Source: Candidatus Staskawiczbacteria bacterium (GTDB lineage Bacteria; Patescibacteriota; Minisyncoccia; Minisyncoccales; Staskawiczbacteraceae). Taken from it: a stretch of DNA of 54,600 nt. The notes below the pieces were generated by a model. It made no database searches. It was not told the DNA's origin and saw only the letters and a list, made by a program, of their open reading frames with translations. Below are positions 15,562 to 24,370 of the stretch, one piece after another. Made by a program: the position numbers and the translations under genes. How positions within the stretch are numbered: position 1 is the stretch's first letter; each line of letters begins with the position of its first letter. The DNA is taken from assembly GCA_023245145.1 (NCBI GenBank), contig JAHFKW010000002.1, positions 1-54,600 of the forward strand, read 5' to 3'.

Positions 15562-17028
15562 ATGGCAACCATAGATGAATTGCGAAAAGTCAGGTTGGCA
15601 AAGTTAAAGTCCCTAAAAGACAGTGGTTTTTTGGCGTATCCGGCAAAGACAAAAAGAACACACTCTATTGCAGGGGCTCTGGAGAAATTTGATGAATTGG
15701 CGAAGACGGGTACGGAATTGTACTTGGCCGGAAGAATCATGGCTATGCGCGGTCATGGGGGAGCGACTTTTTTGGATATAAATGATGGTTCTGCTGACAA
15801 GATTCAAGGCTTAATTAAAGAAGATAAGTTGGGAGAAAAAGGCTACCATTTTTTTATTGACCATTTTGATATTGGGGATTTTGTGGAAATTAAAGGTGGG
15901 CTGATTGAAACAAAAAGAGGTGAAAAGACTATTGAAGCTTCTGACTACAAAATGCTTTCCAAATCTTTATTGCCTTTACCGGAAAAATGGCATGGATTGC
16001 AAGATGTTGAAGAAAGATTACGAAAAAGATATTTGGACATTTTATTTAATCCGGAAGTTCGCGAAATGGTAAAAAAGCGCGCGGTGTTTTTCAATAGCAT
16101 GCGTGAATTTTTAATGGAAAAAGGATTTTTAGAAGTGGAAACTCCAGTTTTAGAAAATCTTACAGGTGGAGCCGAAACCAAGCCATTCCAAACTCACCAC
16201 AATGCCATGGACTTGGATATGTTTTTGCGAATTTCGGTGGGGGAACTCTGGCAGAAAAAGTTAATGGTGGCTGGCTTTGAAAAAACCTTTGAAATTGGAC
16301 GGGTTTTCAGGAACGAAGGCATGGATGCCGAACATTTGCAGGATTACACTGCCATGGAATTTTATTGGGCTTATGCTGACTACGAAAAGGGTATGGAATT
16401 TGTGGAAGAAATGTATAAGTATGTGATTGAAAAAACTTTTGGTACGTTAAAGTTTAAAATAAAAGAGTTTGAAGTAGATTTTGGCAGTAAGTGGGAAAAG
16501 TATGATTACGTTTCTACGATTAGTAAATACACCAAAGTGAATATTCTGGAAGCCAGCCTGCCGGAAATGGAAAAGGCTTTGCAAAAATTAAAAATTGATT
16601 ACGATAAAAAAGGGTTTAATATCACCCGCGCCGTTGATAACCTTTGGAAATATTGCCGAAAAAATATTGGGGGGCCAGGGTTTTTGATTAATGTGCCTGA
16701 TTACATGGAGCCATTGGCAAAAAGAAGTGAAAAAAACCCGAAGTTGGTGCAAAGATTTCAAGTTATTATTGGTGGGTCAGAAAATGGCAAAGGGTTTAGT
16801 GAATTAAATGACCCGGTTGACCAAGCTCAAAGGTTTGCTGACCAACAAAAACTACGCGATAAAGGGGATGATGAGGCTCAAATGTTTGATAAGGAATATG
16901 TGGAAGCAATGGAGCACGGCATGCCACCAGCATTTGGCTTTGGGGTTTCAGAAAGATTATTTAGCTTTTTAATGGACAAACCCGCCCGGGAAACGCAGAT
17001 TTTTCCGTTGATGAGGCCAAAATCATGA
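15562..17028 (+). CDS. lysS: Lysine--tRNA ligase (class II)
   Basis: Charges tRNA-Lys with lysine. The order is an N-terminal OB-fold anticodon-binding domain (about residues 50-140, with LAGRIMAMRGHGGATFLDINDGS), then the class II catalytic core with motif 2 region FEIGRVFRNEGMDAEHLQDYTAMEFYWAY and motif 3 region FGFGVSERLFSFLM. The family-typical motif 3 GIDR is here GVSER. At 488 residues it has normal length. It starts shortly after the PBP2 gene and has its own -10 box without SD. Confidence 0.95.
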   Translation: MATIDELRKVRLAKLKSLKDSGFLAYPAKTKRTHSIAGALEKFDELAKTGTELYLAGRIMAMRGHGGATFLDINDGSADKIQGLIKEDKLGEKGYHFFIDHFDIGDFVEIKGGLIETKRGEKTIEASDYKMLSKSLLPLPEKWHGLQDVEERLRKRYLDILFNPEVREMVKKRAVFFNSMREFLMEKGFLEVETPVLENLTGGAETKPFQTHHNAMDLDMFLRISVGELWQKKLMVAGFEKTFEIGRVFRNEGMDAEHLQDYTAMEFYWAYADYEKGMEFVEEMYKYVIEKTFGTLKFKIKEFEVDFGSKWEKYDYVSTISKYTKVNILEASLPEMEKALQKLKIDYDKKGFNITRAVDNLWKYCRKNIGGPGFLINVPDYMEPLAKRSEKNPKLVQRFQVIIGGSENGKGFSELNDPVDQAQRFADQQKLRDKGDDEAQMFDKEYVEAMEHGMPPAFGFGVSERLFSFLMDKPARETQIFPLMRPKS

Positions 17029-17064
17029 AACATGAAACACACAACATGAAACATATATTAAACT

Positions 17065-17472
17065 ATGAGTAAAAAAGTACTAGTTTTTGGTACGTTTGAC
17101 GGTTTGCATGAAGGGCATAAAAACTTTTTTAAACAGGCGAAGATGCATGGTGATTATTTGATTGTGGTAGTAGGGCGGGATTCAACGGTCCAGCGAGTAA
17201 AAAAACGCTTGCCAAAGTTTAATGAAAATGAGCGGCTGGCGGTGGTGGAGCGGTGTGAATATGTTGATTTAGCCAGATTGGGCAATGAAGGCGTTGGCGT
17301 ATATGAAGTAATAAAAGAGGTTAAGCCCGACGTGATTTGCCTTGGTTATGACCAGATGGTTTTTACGGATAAACTGGAAGATAAAATAAAAGAATTTGGC
17401 CTAACTATCGAAATTAAAAGACTTGAAGCATTCCAGCCGGAAAAGTATCATTCTTCAATATTAAACAAATAA
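17065..17472 (+). CDS. Cytidylyltransferase-like nucleotidyltransferase
   Basis: A small Rossmann nucleotidyltransferase of 135 residues. The signature GTFDGLHEGHKNF contains the HxGH motif, and the second signature appears as the C-terminal ISS-equivalent YHSSIL. It resembles glycerol-3-phosphate cytidylyltransferase (TagD) and archaeal-type FAD synthase (RibL); the sequence does not decide between them. The start has a TATATT hexamer 5 nt upstream and no SD. serS follows 8 bp downstream. Confidence 0.85.
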   Translation: MSKKVLVFGTFDGLHEGHKNFFKQAKMHGDYLIVVVGRDSTVQRVKKRLPKFNENERLAVVERCEYVDLARLGNEGVGVYEVIKEVKPDVICLGYDQMVFTDKLEDKIKEFGLTIEIKRLEAFQPEKYHSSILNK

Positions 17473-17479
17473 AACGTAC

Positions 17480-18760
17480 ATGCTAGATATTAAATTCATC
17501 AGGGAAAATTCGGAGAAAGTAAAAAAGGCCTGCCAGGATAAAAATATACAACTTAATATTGATGAGATTTTAGCGTTGGATACCAAAAGGCGGTCTTTAA
17601 TAGTTTCCTCAGAAAATTTAAAAGCTAAACAAAGGAAATTGGGAAAAGATAATATTGATGAAGCCAGAAAAATCAAAGAAGAATTTTTACAGGCCGCCAA
17701 AACACTGCAAGAAACAGAAATACAATTACATCAATTATTAGTGCAAGTACCTAATATTCCACTGGCTGATGTGCCAGTTGGAAAAACAGAGGCCGAAAAT
17801 CAAGTCATAAAAATGGTTGGCAAAAAACCAATATTTGACTTTACGCCTAAAAATCATTGGGAATTAGCCCAGGGTCTGGATTTGATAGATAAAGAGCGGG
17901 CGACCAAAGTGACTGGCGCTCGGTTTGCTTATTTGAAGGGGGACTTGGTGAAACTGCAATGGGCACTGATGCATTTTGGCGTAGAGGTGTTGTCCAGCGA
18001 AAAAACGTTAGCCAAAATTGCCAGGGCTGCAAAATTACAGGTAAGTACCAAGCCCTTTGTTCCCGTTTTGCCACCATTAATGATTAAAACTGGGCCATAT
18101 GATGCCATGGACAGGCTTGAGCCTCGGGAAGAGCGATATAAAATTGAAGGTGAGGATTTGTGGTTGCAAGGCAGTGCTGAACATGTGCTGGGAACTATGC
18201 ACATGCAGGAAACTTTCGAAGAGGCAGAATTGCCCGTGAGGTATGTTGGTTATGCGACGAGTTTTCGCAAAGAAGCTGGAACGTACGGTAAAGACACGGA
18301 AGGGATTATTCGGATGCATCAATTTGATAAATTAGAGATGGAAAGTCTGACGACGGCTGAAAATTCTTTGGATGAACATTATTTTATGGTGGCTATTCAG
18401 GAATATTTAATGACGCAACTTGGCCTGCCATATCAGGTGGTATTAAAATGTACGGCGGATATTGGGAAACCCAATGCTCGAGGAATTGACATTGATGTTT
18501 GGCTTCCCGGGCAAGATAAATATCGTGAAACACACACGGCTGACTACATGACCGATTATCAGGCACGCAGATTACAAACAAAAGTAAAACGAAAAACAGG
18601 AACAACTGAATTGGTACATACAAATGATGCGACGGCGTTTTCCCAGCGTCCATTAATCGCCATCCTAGAAAACTATCAGCAAAAAGATGGCAGTGTGAAA
18701 GTACCAAAAGTGTTGCAAAAGTACACGGGTTTTAAGATTATCAAGAATGGAAGAAAATAA
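17480..18760 (+). CDS. serS: Serine--tRNA ligase
   Basis: Charges tRNA-Ser. The N-terminal coiled-coil arm that grips the tRNA is clear (LKAKQRKLGKDNIDEARKIKEEFLQAAKTLQETEIQLHQLL). The catalytic core has LWLQGSAEHVLGTMHMQE, RYVGYATSFRKEAGTYGKDTEGIIRMHQFDKLE (motif 2) and a C-terminal motif 3 region with NDATAFSQRPLIAILENYQ, where the catalytic Arg is in QRPLIAI. The 426-residue length is normal. Its 3' end overlaps the hydrolase gene by 14 bp. Confidence 0.95.
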   Translation: MLDIKFIRENSEKVKKACQDKNIQLNIDEILALDTKRRSLIVSSENLKAKQRKLGKDNIDEARKIKEEFLQAAKTLQETEIQLHQLLVQVPNIPLADVPVGKTEAENQVIKMVGKKPIFDFTPKNHWELAQGLDLIDKERATKVTGARFAYLKGDLVKLQWALMHFGVEVLSSEKTLAKIARAAKLQVSTKPFVPVLPPLMIKTGPYDAMDRLEPREERYKIEGEDLWLQGSAEHVLGTMHMQETFEEAELPVRYVGYATSFRKEAGTYGKDTEGIIRMHQFDKLEMESLTTAENSLDEHYFMVAIQEYLMTQLGLPYQVVLKCTADIGKPNARGIDIDVWLPGQDKYRETHTADYMTDYQARRLQTKVKRKTGTTELVHTNDATAFSQRPLIAILENYQQKDGSVKVPKVLQKYTGFKIIKNGRK

Positions 18761-19547
18761 AATACTGGTTAAGAACCTTAAAATAAATTACAAAACGTTT
18801 GGGGGAGGCAACCCGCCTTCGCCAGAGGCTTTTGCGAGGCAAAGGCCATTTTTAATTCTCCACGGCTGGGGTTCAAAATCTGAAAGATGGGAAAAGGTAG
18901 CAAATTTGTTGGCAGAAAAAAATCTATTTGTGGTGGTGCCGGATTTGCCCGGGTTTGGAAAATCACAGGAACCAGAAACAGCTTGGAATTTGGATAATTA
19001 TGTGGAATTTGTGAAGGAATTTACTGAAAAAGTGCCTGAACTTAATAATAATTTTTATCTGCTTGGACATTCTTTTGGCGGAGCAATTTCAGCTAAATTT
19101 AGTATTATGCATGCCCAGCAGGTTGAAAAACTGTTTTTAGCCGCTGCCGCTTGCCATCGAGAAAAAACGGTAACAAAAAATTCGCTTTCCAGAGCTTCAA
19201 AAATGGTAAAAGTATTTTCTTTTGTGCCCGGCTATGTGTTATTTCGAAAAGCAGTTTATAAATATATTTTAAGAAAATCAGATTATGCCTATGTTTCCGG
19301 CGTAATAAAAGAAACGTACTTGAAAGTGATTGCCGAAGATTTATCACAAAAATTATTGTTTATTAAGGTGCCAACCGTGATTTTATGGGGTGATTCCGAT
19401 GATTTGACGCCGGTGGAAGATGCCTATTACATGAATAAAAAAATTGACGGGTCAAAGTTATTTGTGTTTGAGGGGGTTGGTCACAATTTAGACCGGCACG
19501 AACATCCAAAATTAATGGGTGAAAAAATTATAGCATGCCTTTCTTAA
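18747..19547 (+). CDS. Alpha/beta hydrolase
   Basis: A soluble 266-residue hydrolase with the catalytic triad visible: nucleophile in GHSFGG (about residue 112), Asp in LWGDSDDLTP, and His in VGHNLDRHEHP. The oxyanion region is LHGWGSKSERW. The substrate is unknown. The N-terminal NPPSPEAFARQRP is unlike the family and is encoded by a GC-richer insert that looks like another in-frame repeat. It overlaps both serS and the Mur ligase, so it is part of a tight operon. Confidence 0.88.
   Translation: MEENKILVKNLKINYKTFGGGNPPSPEAFARQRPFLILHGWGSKSERWEKVANLLAEKNLFVVVPDLPGFGKSQEPETAWNLDNYVEFVKEFTEKVPELNNNFYLLGHSFGGAISAKFSIMHAQQVEKLFLAAAACHREKTVTKNSLSRASKMVKVFSFVPGYVLFRKAVYKYILRKSDYAYVSGVIKETYLKVIAEDLSQKLLFIKVPTVILWGDSDDLTPVEDAYYMNKKIDGSKLFVFEGVGHNLDRHEHPKLMGEKIIACLS
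18814..18845. repeat. Probable in-frame repeat insert in the hydrolase gene
   Basis: CGCCTTCGCCAGAGGC with GCGAGGC following, GC-rich against its surroundings and encoding residues that interrupt the first beta strands of the hydrolase. Assigned by analogy with the inserts in mreC, the PBP2 gene and recR. Confidence 0.45.
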
Positions 19548-21022
19548 TTATTCTCATCAGTTTTCTTTGGCTAGCAGGAACGGTAAAATCAATTCTTTTT
19601 TGGTTGTATCTTTGGCAATTAAAAGATTATCACATAGGCCGGTTTATAGACCATTTTCAAACCGCCAAAGGCAAGCGTATTATTTTTTTGTATGTGACTC
19701 AATTTATGTTTTGGCGAATGAAGAAGCCGGTTTTCACTGCTAAAATGATTTTACTTTGCATATTGGCCATAAGTATCAGTGCTCTTTATTTTGTGTTAAC
19801 GCATACCGTAATGACATTGGTGCTTTATAATCTTCTTGTTCCGATTATTGTTTCTGCCCTTGTTTTGTTGGTCCAGCCATTTTTTGTGACGGCGCGAAAT
19901 AGGATTTTAAAAAAAGCCAGAAAGAAGATGGCACAGTTTCCGAATTTAGTTGTTATTGGAATTACGGGAAGCTATGGTAAAACCTCAACCAAGGAATTTT
20001 TACAGACTATTTTGGCTGAAAAGTTTAAGGTATTGGCCACACCCGAGCATAAAAATTCAGAGATTGGCATTGCCCAAACTATTTTACAAGAATTAAATGC
20101 CAGACACGAAATATTCATTGTGGAAATGGGAGCCTACAACAAGGGTGGCATCAAGTTATTATGCGACATGGTTAAGCCACGCATCGGCGTGGTAACGGGA
20201 GTTAATGAGCAACATTTGGCCACCTTTGGCAGTTTGGAAAATTTACTTTCGGCCGAGGGTGGGCAAGAACTTTTGGCAAGTCTTCCCAAAAGTGGCACGC
20301 TGATGGTAAATGGAGAAAATAAATACTGTTTGGATTTGTATAAAAATGCCAAGATTGATAAAAAAATATATGCGATTAATAAAGATAAAATTAATACCGA
20401 TATTTGGACAGAAGAATTGAGCGTAAAACCGGAATGTTTGGATTTTGTGGCGGTGGACAGAGAAAAACACGCGGTACATATGGTGGTGGATGTGCTAGGT
20501 AGACAACATGCTCAAAATTTATTAGGCACAATGTTGGTGGCTCGCGAGTTGGGAATGAGTTTTGAAGAAATTGCCAGTGCGGCTAAAAACATCAGTCAGG
20601 CGCAGGGTGGCATGACATTAAAAAATGGTGCGCATGGAATAAAGGTTATAGATTCTTCATACTCGGCCAACCCGGATGGCGTGATGGCAGATTTGGATTA
20701 TTTAAAGGTTTTCACCGGTAAGCGCGTCATAGTTATGCCTTGTTTAATTGAGTTGGGTGCAAAATCTATTGAAGCGCACATTCAAATTGGTAAAAAAATT
20801 GCAGAGGTTGCCGATTTAGCTATTATCACCACCCGTGACAAATTTGAAGAAATAAGGAACGGAGCTATTATTAACGGTCTGTCGCCGGAAAAAGTATTGT
20901 TTATAGAAAATCAGAAAGAAATTTTTAACGTGCTGACCACATTTTGCGGTATGGGCGATACAGTTTTATTGGAAGGCGGAAGGCCAAGTGAAGTTATCAA
21001 GTTATTAAAGTTATCAAGTTGA
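19535..21022 (+). CDS. murF: Mur ligase, MurF-like, with N-terminal membrane domain
   Basis: Probably UDP-N-acetylmuramoyl-tripeptide--D-alanyl-D-alanine ligase. The ATP-binding motif is GITGSYGKTSTKEF at about residues 147-160, followed by the central domain (LATPEHKNSEIGIAQTIL, EMGAYNKGGI, TGVNEQHLATFGS) and a C-terminal domain with DSSYSANPDG. Instead of the usual MurF substrate domain, the first 130 residues hold about four TM segments, so this ligase would sit on the membrane. That architecture is unusual. A different Mur-family amide ligase is possible. The next gene starts within its stop codon. Confidence 0.82.
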   Translation: MPFLIILISFLWLAGTVKSILFWLYLWQLKDYHIGRFIDHFQTAKGKRIIFLYVTQFMFWRMKKPVFTAKMILLCILAISISALYFVLTHTVMTLVLYNLLVPIIVSALVLLVQPFFVTARNRILKKARKKMAQFPNLVVIGITGSYGKTSTKEFLQTILAEKFKVLATPEHKNSEIGIAQTILQELNARHEIFIVEMGAYNKGGIKLLCDMVKPRIGVVTGVNEQHLATFGSLENLLSAEGGQELLASLPKSGTLMVNGENKYCLDLYKNAKIDKKIYAINKDKINTDIWTEELSVKPECLDFVAVDREKHAVHMVVDVLGRQHAQNLLGTMLVARELGMSFEEIASAAKNISQAQGGMTLKNGAHGIKVIDSSYSANPDGVMADLDYLKVFTGKRVIVMPCLIELGAKSIEAHIQIGKKIAEVADLAIITTRDKFEEIRNGAIINGLSPEKVLFIENQKEIFNVLTTFCGMGDTVLLEGGRPSEVIKLLKLSS

Positions 21023-22212
21023 AAGTTTTTAACAAATTCAAACCAATTTCAATTTCTTTATCTCCCAACGTCCAAAAAGATGATGTGGTTTTGGCGTTGA
21101 AATTATTATTTCAGCCGTGGAAGTGGAAAAATGGCCTAGCGATAAAAACTTTTGAAAATAATTTCGCTAAATATTTGGGGGTAAAATATGCCTTTTCGTT
21201 TAATTCGGGCCGCAGTGCTTTGTACGCGATTTTAAAAGCGCTAAATTTACCAAAAGGTTCTGACGTGAAGCTTCAAGCGTTTACGTGCAATGCCGTAGTA
21301 AATCCAATATTGTGGGCTGGTTTGAGTCCAATTTATGTTGATTGTGCGACTGATTTTAATGCTGAAAGTAAAATTGATATTGTCCAGCATACGTTTGGTC
21401 TACCCAATGAAAAGTTACTTAATCAAAACGTAATTGAAGACTGTGCGCATGCACTGGGAGCGGAAATTAACGGCCGTAAAGTTGGCACCTTTGGCAAGGC
21501 CGGGTTTTTTAGTTTTTCGCGGGATAAGGTGATTTCTTGTGTGTATGGTGGTATGGCGGTAACTAACGATGATGAATTAGGTAAAAAATTGGAAGCCTTG
21601 CAAATAGAGTTTGGCATGCCAAGCAATTTTTGGACGCGCCAGCAAATTATGCACCCAGTATTGCTACATTTTTTTATTTTACCTTTGTACAATTTTTTGG
21701 ATTTAGGAAAAGTTTTTTTGGTGGCAAGTCAATGGTTTCATATTTTATCAAAAGCAGTAAGTTGGCAAGAAAAAAGGGGATTGAGGCCAGATTATTTTCC
21801 CAAAGCTCTGCCCAATGCTTTGGCTATCATGGCCCAGCACCAATTTAATAAACTGGAAAAATTTAACGCACACCGTAAAAAAATCGCCGAGTTTTATTAT
21901 CAAGAACTGTCTGGCACGAATTTTGTTCTGCCAAAAAAAGAAAATAATATATTTTTGCGTTTTGCTGTCCAACATCCCAAAGCTATAGAAATTTTATATG
22001 AAGCTTGGCATCACGAAAAGATTTTACTAGGGGATTGGTACACTACGCCCATCGCACCGGATGACACAAAAATGGAGGAAATGAAATATGTAGCCGGTAG
22101 TTGCCCCAACGCCGAATGGCTCGCCAAACGCACTCTGAATTTACCCACGCATATCAACATTTCCATGAATGACGCTCGTCGTATCATCAACTTCCTCAAA
22201 AAGTTTATATAG
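21019..22212 (+). CDS. DegT/DnrJ/EryC1/StrS-family PLP aminotransferase
   Basis: A 397-residue PLP enzyme of the family that aminates nucleotide-linked sugars or remodels surface glycans. Visible are FSFNSGRSALYAIL (cofactor phosphate site), EDCAHALGAEINGRKVG with the Asp/His pair, and FSFSRDKVISCVYGGM with the candidate Schiff-base Lys. Start is TTG, overlapping the ligase stop. The context in a cell-wall operon suggests a surface sugar substrate; this is inference. Confidence 0.85.
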   Translation: MKVFNKFKPISISLSPNVQKDDVVLALKLLFQPWKWKNGLAIKTFENNFAKYLGVKYAFSFNSGRSALYAILKALNLPKGSDVKLQAFTCNAVVNPILWAGLSPIYVDCATDFNAESKIDIVQHTFGLPNEKLLNQNVIEDCAHALGAEINGRKVGTFGKAGFFSFSRDKVISCVYGGMAVTNDDELGKKLEALQIEFGMPSNFWTRQQIMHPVLLHFFILPLYNFLDLGKVFLVASQWFHILSKAVSWQEKRGLRPDYFPKALPNALAIMAQHQFNKLEKFNAHRKKIAEFYYQELSGTNFVLPKKENNIFLRFAVQHPKAIEILYEAWHHEKILLGDWYTTPIAPDDTKMEEMKYVAGSCPNAEWLAKRTLNLPTHINISMNDARRIINFLKKFI

Positions 22213-22224
22213 TTTATGTACCTA

Positions 22225-22262
22225 TATATTATAAGCTTGTATAATTAGAGCACACTATATGC
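22225..22262. repeat. Left inverted repeat beside the PaaX-like gene
   Basis: On the reverse strand it reads GTGTGC-N11-AAGCTT-N10-GGTACATA. The partner lies just after the gene. It may be an operator or a terminal repeat. Confidence 0.55.
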
Positions 22263-22287
22263 TAGCTAAAAATATGTTATCAAGTTT

Positions 22288-22821
22288 ATGAAATTGTCGA
22301 TTACCGATCAGTTTCTCTATGATCTACTGGTGTTGATAGACGAAGGTGCTTATACTGCCGGAAAGTTGTTTGGTCCTCGACGTAGTATTATTAGAGCGTT
22401 GCCATATCATCGTAATCCGGTTCTTGAAAAATATCGAAAAGAAAAAAGCGCTAAGGCTCTCAGAAAAATTATCTATTATCTTAAAACCAATAATTATATT
22501 AAGGTGAAGAGCTTGGAGGGTAATAAGGGAATTATGTTAACATCCGGGGGAATAGCTAAAGCTCTGCGGACGAGCATGGTCATTGAAGCAAAACAAAAGC
22601 GTAAAGACGGAAAATGGATTATGATTATTTTCGATGTGCCTCAAAAATATCAAAAATCCAGAAACATTTTAAAAAGTATATTATTAAATTCTGGTTATAA
22701 GCTATTGCAACAAAGTGTATGGGTTAATCCCTACGATGTCTACGAAAAAACGGTGGCACTATTGCAACACCATGATCTGGAACGATACGTAAAAATATTT
22801 ATCATTGAGGCTATTCGATAG
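22288..22821 (+). CDS. PaaX-like protein with Cas2-like C-terminal domain
   Basis: The 177-residue protein has an N-terminal winged-helix-like part (about residues 30-95, KALRKIIYYLKTNNYIKVKSLEGNKGIMLTSGGIAKAL) and a C-terminal ferredoxin-like domain starting KWIMIIFDVPQKYQKSRNILKSILLNSGYKLLQQSVWVNPYD. The latter resembles Cas2 and the PaaX C-terminal domain. Such proteins are often mislabelled Cas2. No CRISPR array or cas1 is present, so a transcription regulator is more likely. Inverted repeats flank the gene on both sides and could be its binding sites. Confidence 0.75.
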   Translation: MKLSITDQFLYDLLVLIDEGAYTAGKLFGPRRSIIRALPYHRNPVLEKYRKEKSAKALRKIIYYLKTNNYIKVKSLEGNKGIMLTSGGIAKALRTSMVIEAKQKRKDGKWIMIIFDVPQKYQKSRNILKSILLNSGYKLLQQSVWVNPYDVYEKTVALLQHHDLERYVKIFIIEAIR

Positions 22822-22833
22822 TGGTACGTGGTG

Positions 22834-22873
22834 TGCACTTTAATTCTATAAGCTTGTTGAATTAGGGTACATA
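22834..22873. repeat. Right inverted repeat beside the PaaX-like gene
   Basis: Reads GTGTGC-N13-AAGCTT-N10-GGTACATA on the plus strand, mirroring the left copy in order and nearly in spacing. Confidence 0.55.
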
Positions 22874-22911
22874 TTAATTTTCGGAGGATTAGGGGGGGGT
22901 AAAAGTTCGCA

Positions 22912-22947
22912 AGAAAAAAGCCCGCGGTTGTCAATCGCGAGACTTTT
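22912..22947 (-). terminator. Terminator of the 77-aa cassette gene
   Basis: CTCGCG-like and CGCGGGC arms around a 9-nt loop, then TTTTTT on the minus strand. Confidence 0.7.
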
Positions 22948-22971
22948 TGGAGTGGTTTTACTGCACTCCTT

Positions 22972-23205
22972 CTAATGGCGCGAAGAGTGGCCGACTACCT
23001 CGCGCTTACCGCATTTCCGACAATGTAATATCCATCTATTGTCGGAAGTGATGGCGGGTTGTCCATTTTCCATCAAGTTTTCGAACTGATGGCCGCCGCA
23101 CCGATATTCACTGTACCAGTCGGCGATGCTCTCGCCCCAAAATGCCCAGATTCCCGTGGCGAATATCAGTCCCAAAACGATCAGTAATGCGATGACGTAG
23201 ATCAT
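22972..23205 (-). CDS. SD-type cassette gene, 77-aa membrane protein with Cys/His pattern
   Basis: An N-terminal TM segment (IYVIALLIVLGLIFATGIWAF) precedes a short domain with CGGHQF and HCRKCGKREV, a C..H..C..C set that could bind zinc. No family is recognised. AGGAG precedes the ATG; the promoter is TTGACA-18-TATAGT; a terminator follows. It fits the cassette set and suggests that some of these proteins act at the membrane. Confidence 0.7.
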   Translation of the reverse strand: MIYVIALLIVLGLIFATGIWAFWGESIADWYSEYRCGGHQFENLMENGQPAITSDNRWILHCRKCGKREVVGHSSRH

Positions 23206-23262
23206 TTTTGCTCCTATAATACGTAGGAATGGCTGGAAATCAGCGCTTTTACCTACACCCTA

Positions 23263-23292
23263 ACTATAGCATACACTAAGAGTTCTTGTCAA
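23263..23292 (-). promoter_or_regulatory. Cassette promoter TTGACA-18-TATAGT
   Basis: Minus-strand promoter of the 77-aa gene, close to the divergent FemX-like gene. Confidence 0.65.
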
Positions 23293-23306
23293 GTAGTGCC
23301 AGGGGT

Positions 23307-23335
23307 TTGGAAAAGGCGGTGAAAACTGGTAAAAT
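23307..23335 (+). promoter_or_regulatory. Promoter of the FemX-like gene, leaderless layout
   Basis: TTGGAA, 17-bp spacer, TAAAAT, then 6 nt to the ATG. Confidence 0.55.
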
Positions 23336-23341
23336 AACAAG

Positions 23342-24370
23342 ATGGAAATCAAAGAGGTTTTAAACAAAGAGCTGTGGGAAAGTTTTTTGGCGCAACAGAC
23401 GCGAAAGACGTTTTTGCAGTCTTGGTATTGGGGCGAGTTTCATACATCTTTGGGAAACAAGATTTGGCGGTTTGGGATATATGAAAATAATAAATTGGTG
23501 GCCGTGGCTTTGACGGTAAAAATTAAATCGCGAAGAGGGGATTTTTTGTTGGTTCCGCATGGGCCGGTGACGAAGTTATCAAGCTCATCAAGTTATAAAG
23601 TTATCAAGTTATTATTAGAGAGATTAAAAGAGTTGGCTAAACAGGAGAAAGTAGATTTTATCAGAATTTGCCCGATTTGGGAAAGGACGTCAGAAAATGT
23701 TTCAATATTTAAATCTTTAAATTTCAGAGAGGCGCCGTTGCACTATCATCCCGAAAGCAGTTGGAAATTAGATATTACGCCAACGGAAGAACAGCTTTTG
23801 GCCGGCATGCGAAAAAGTACGCGCTACTTAATTAAGCAGGCCCAAAATAATAAAGACATAGAAATTATAAAAAGTACGGATGTAAAAGATTTAGATTTAT
23901 TTTATAAACTTCACACGCCGGTGGCTAACATGCAAAAATTTGTGCCGTTTAGTTTGGAATATTTACGTAAAGAATTTGAAGCTTTTTTGGCTGACAAAAA
24001 TATCTCCTTGTATTTTGCTAAATACAAGGGCGAATACATTGCTACGGCTTTTGAAATTTTCTGGTCGGGAATCGGTTTTTACCACCACGCCGCACTTTTG
24101 CCACAGTTTCACAAAATCCCGGTTTCGGTATTGCTTCAATGGGAAGCTATTAAAGAAGCCAAAAGTAGTGGGTCTAAAGTATATGATTTTTGGGGTTATG
24201 CTGACCCCATGAAAAATCCAAAACACCCTTACGCCGGCCCCACATTATTTAAGCAAGGTTTTGGTGGCTACGTGGATGAATATGTCAAAACCCAAGATTT
24301 TGTGATTAGCCAAAAGTATTGGATGCATTATATAATAGAGAAAATAAGAAAGTTTAAGAGAGGATTATGA
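23342..24370 (+). CDS. FemX/FemAB-family peptidoglycan bridge aminoacyltransferase
   Basis: Fem enzymes use aminoacyl-tRNA to add amino acids to the peptide side chain of lipid II. The 342-residue protein shows the double GNAT fold: FLQSWYWGEFHTSLGNKIWRFGIYENNKLVA in the first half, and RKSTRYLIKQAQN, YHHAALLP and a C-terminal YDFWGYADP...KQGFGGYVDEY in the second. These motifs are typical for the family. The amino acid used is unknown. It overlaps ftsQ by 4 bp. Confidence 0.9.
   Translation: MEIKEVLNKELWESFLAQQTRKTFLQSWYWGEFHTSLGNKIWRFGIYENNKLVAVALTVKIKSRRGDFLLVPHGPVTKLSSSSSYKVIKLLLERLKELAKQEKVDFIRICPIWERTSENVSIFKSLNFREAPLHYHPESSWKLDITPTEEQLLAGMRKSTRYLIKQAQNNKDIEIIKSTDVKDLDLFYKLHTPVANMQKFVPFSLEYLRKEFEAFLADKNISLYFAKYKGEYIATAFEIFWSGIGFYHHAALLPQFHKIPVSVLLQWEAIKEAKSSGSKVYDFWGYADPMKNPKHPYAGPTLFKQGFGGYVDEYVKTQDFVISQKYWMHYIIEKIRKFKRGL

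Noticed and set aside
22288-22821. CRISPR Cas2 and a CRISPR system
   Set aside because: The protein has an added N-terminal winged-helix-like part, and there is no cas1 or repeat-spacer array in the window.
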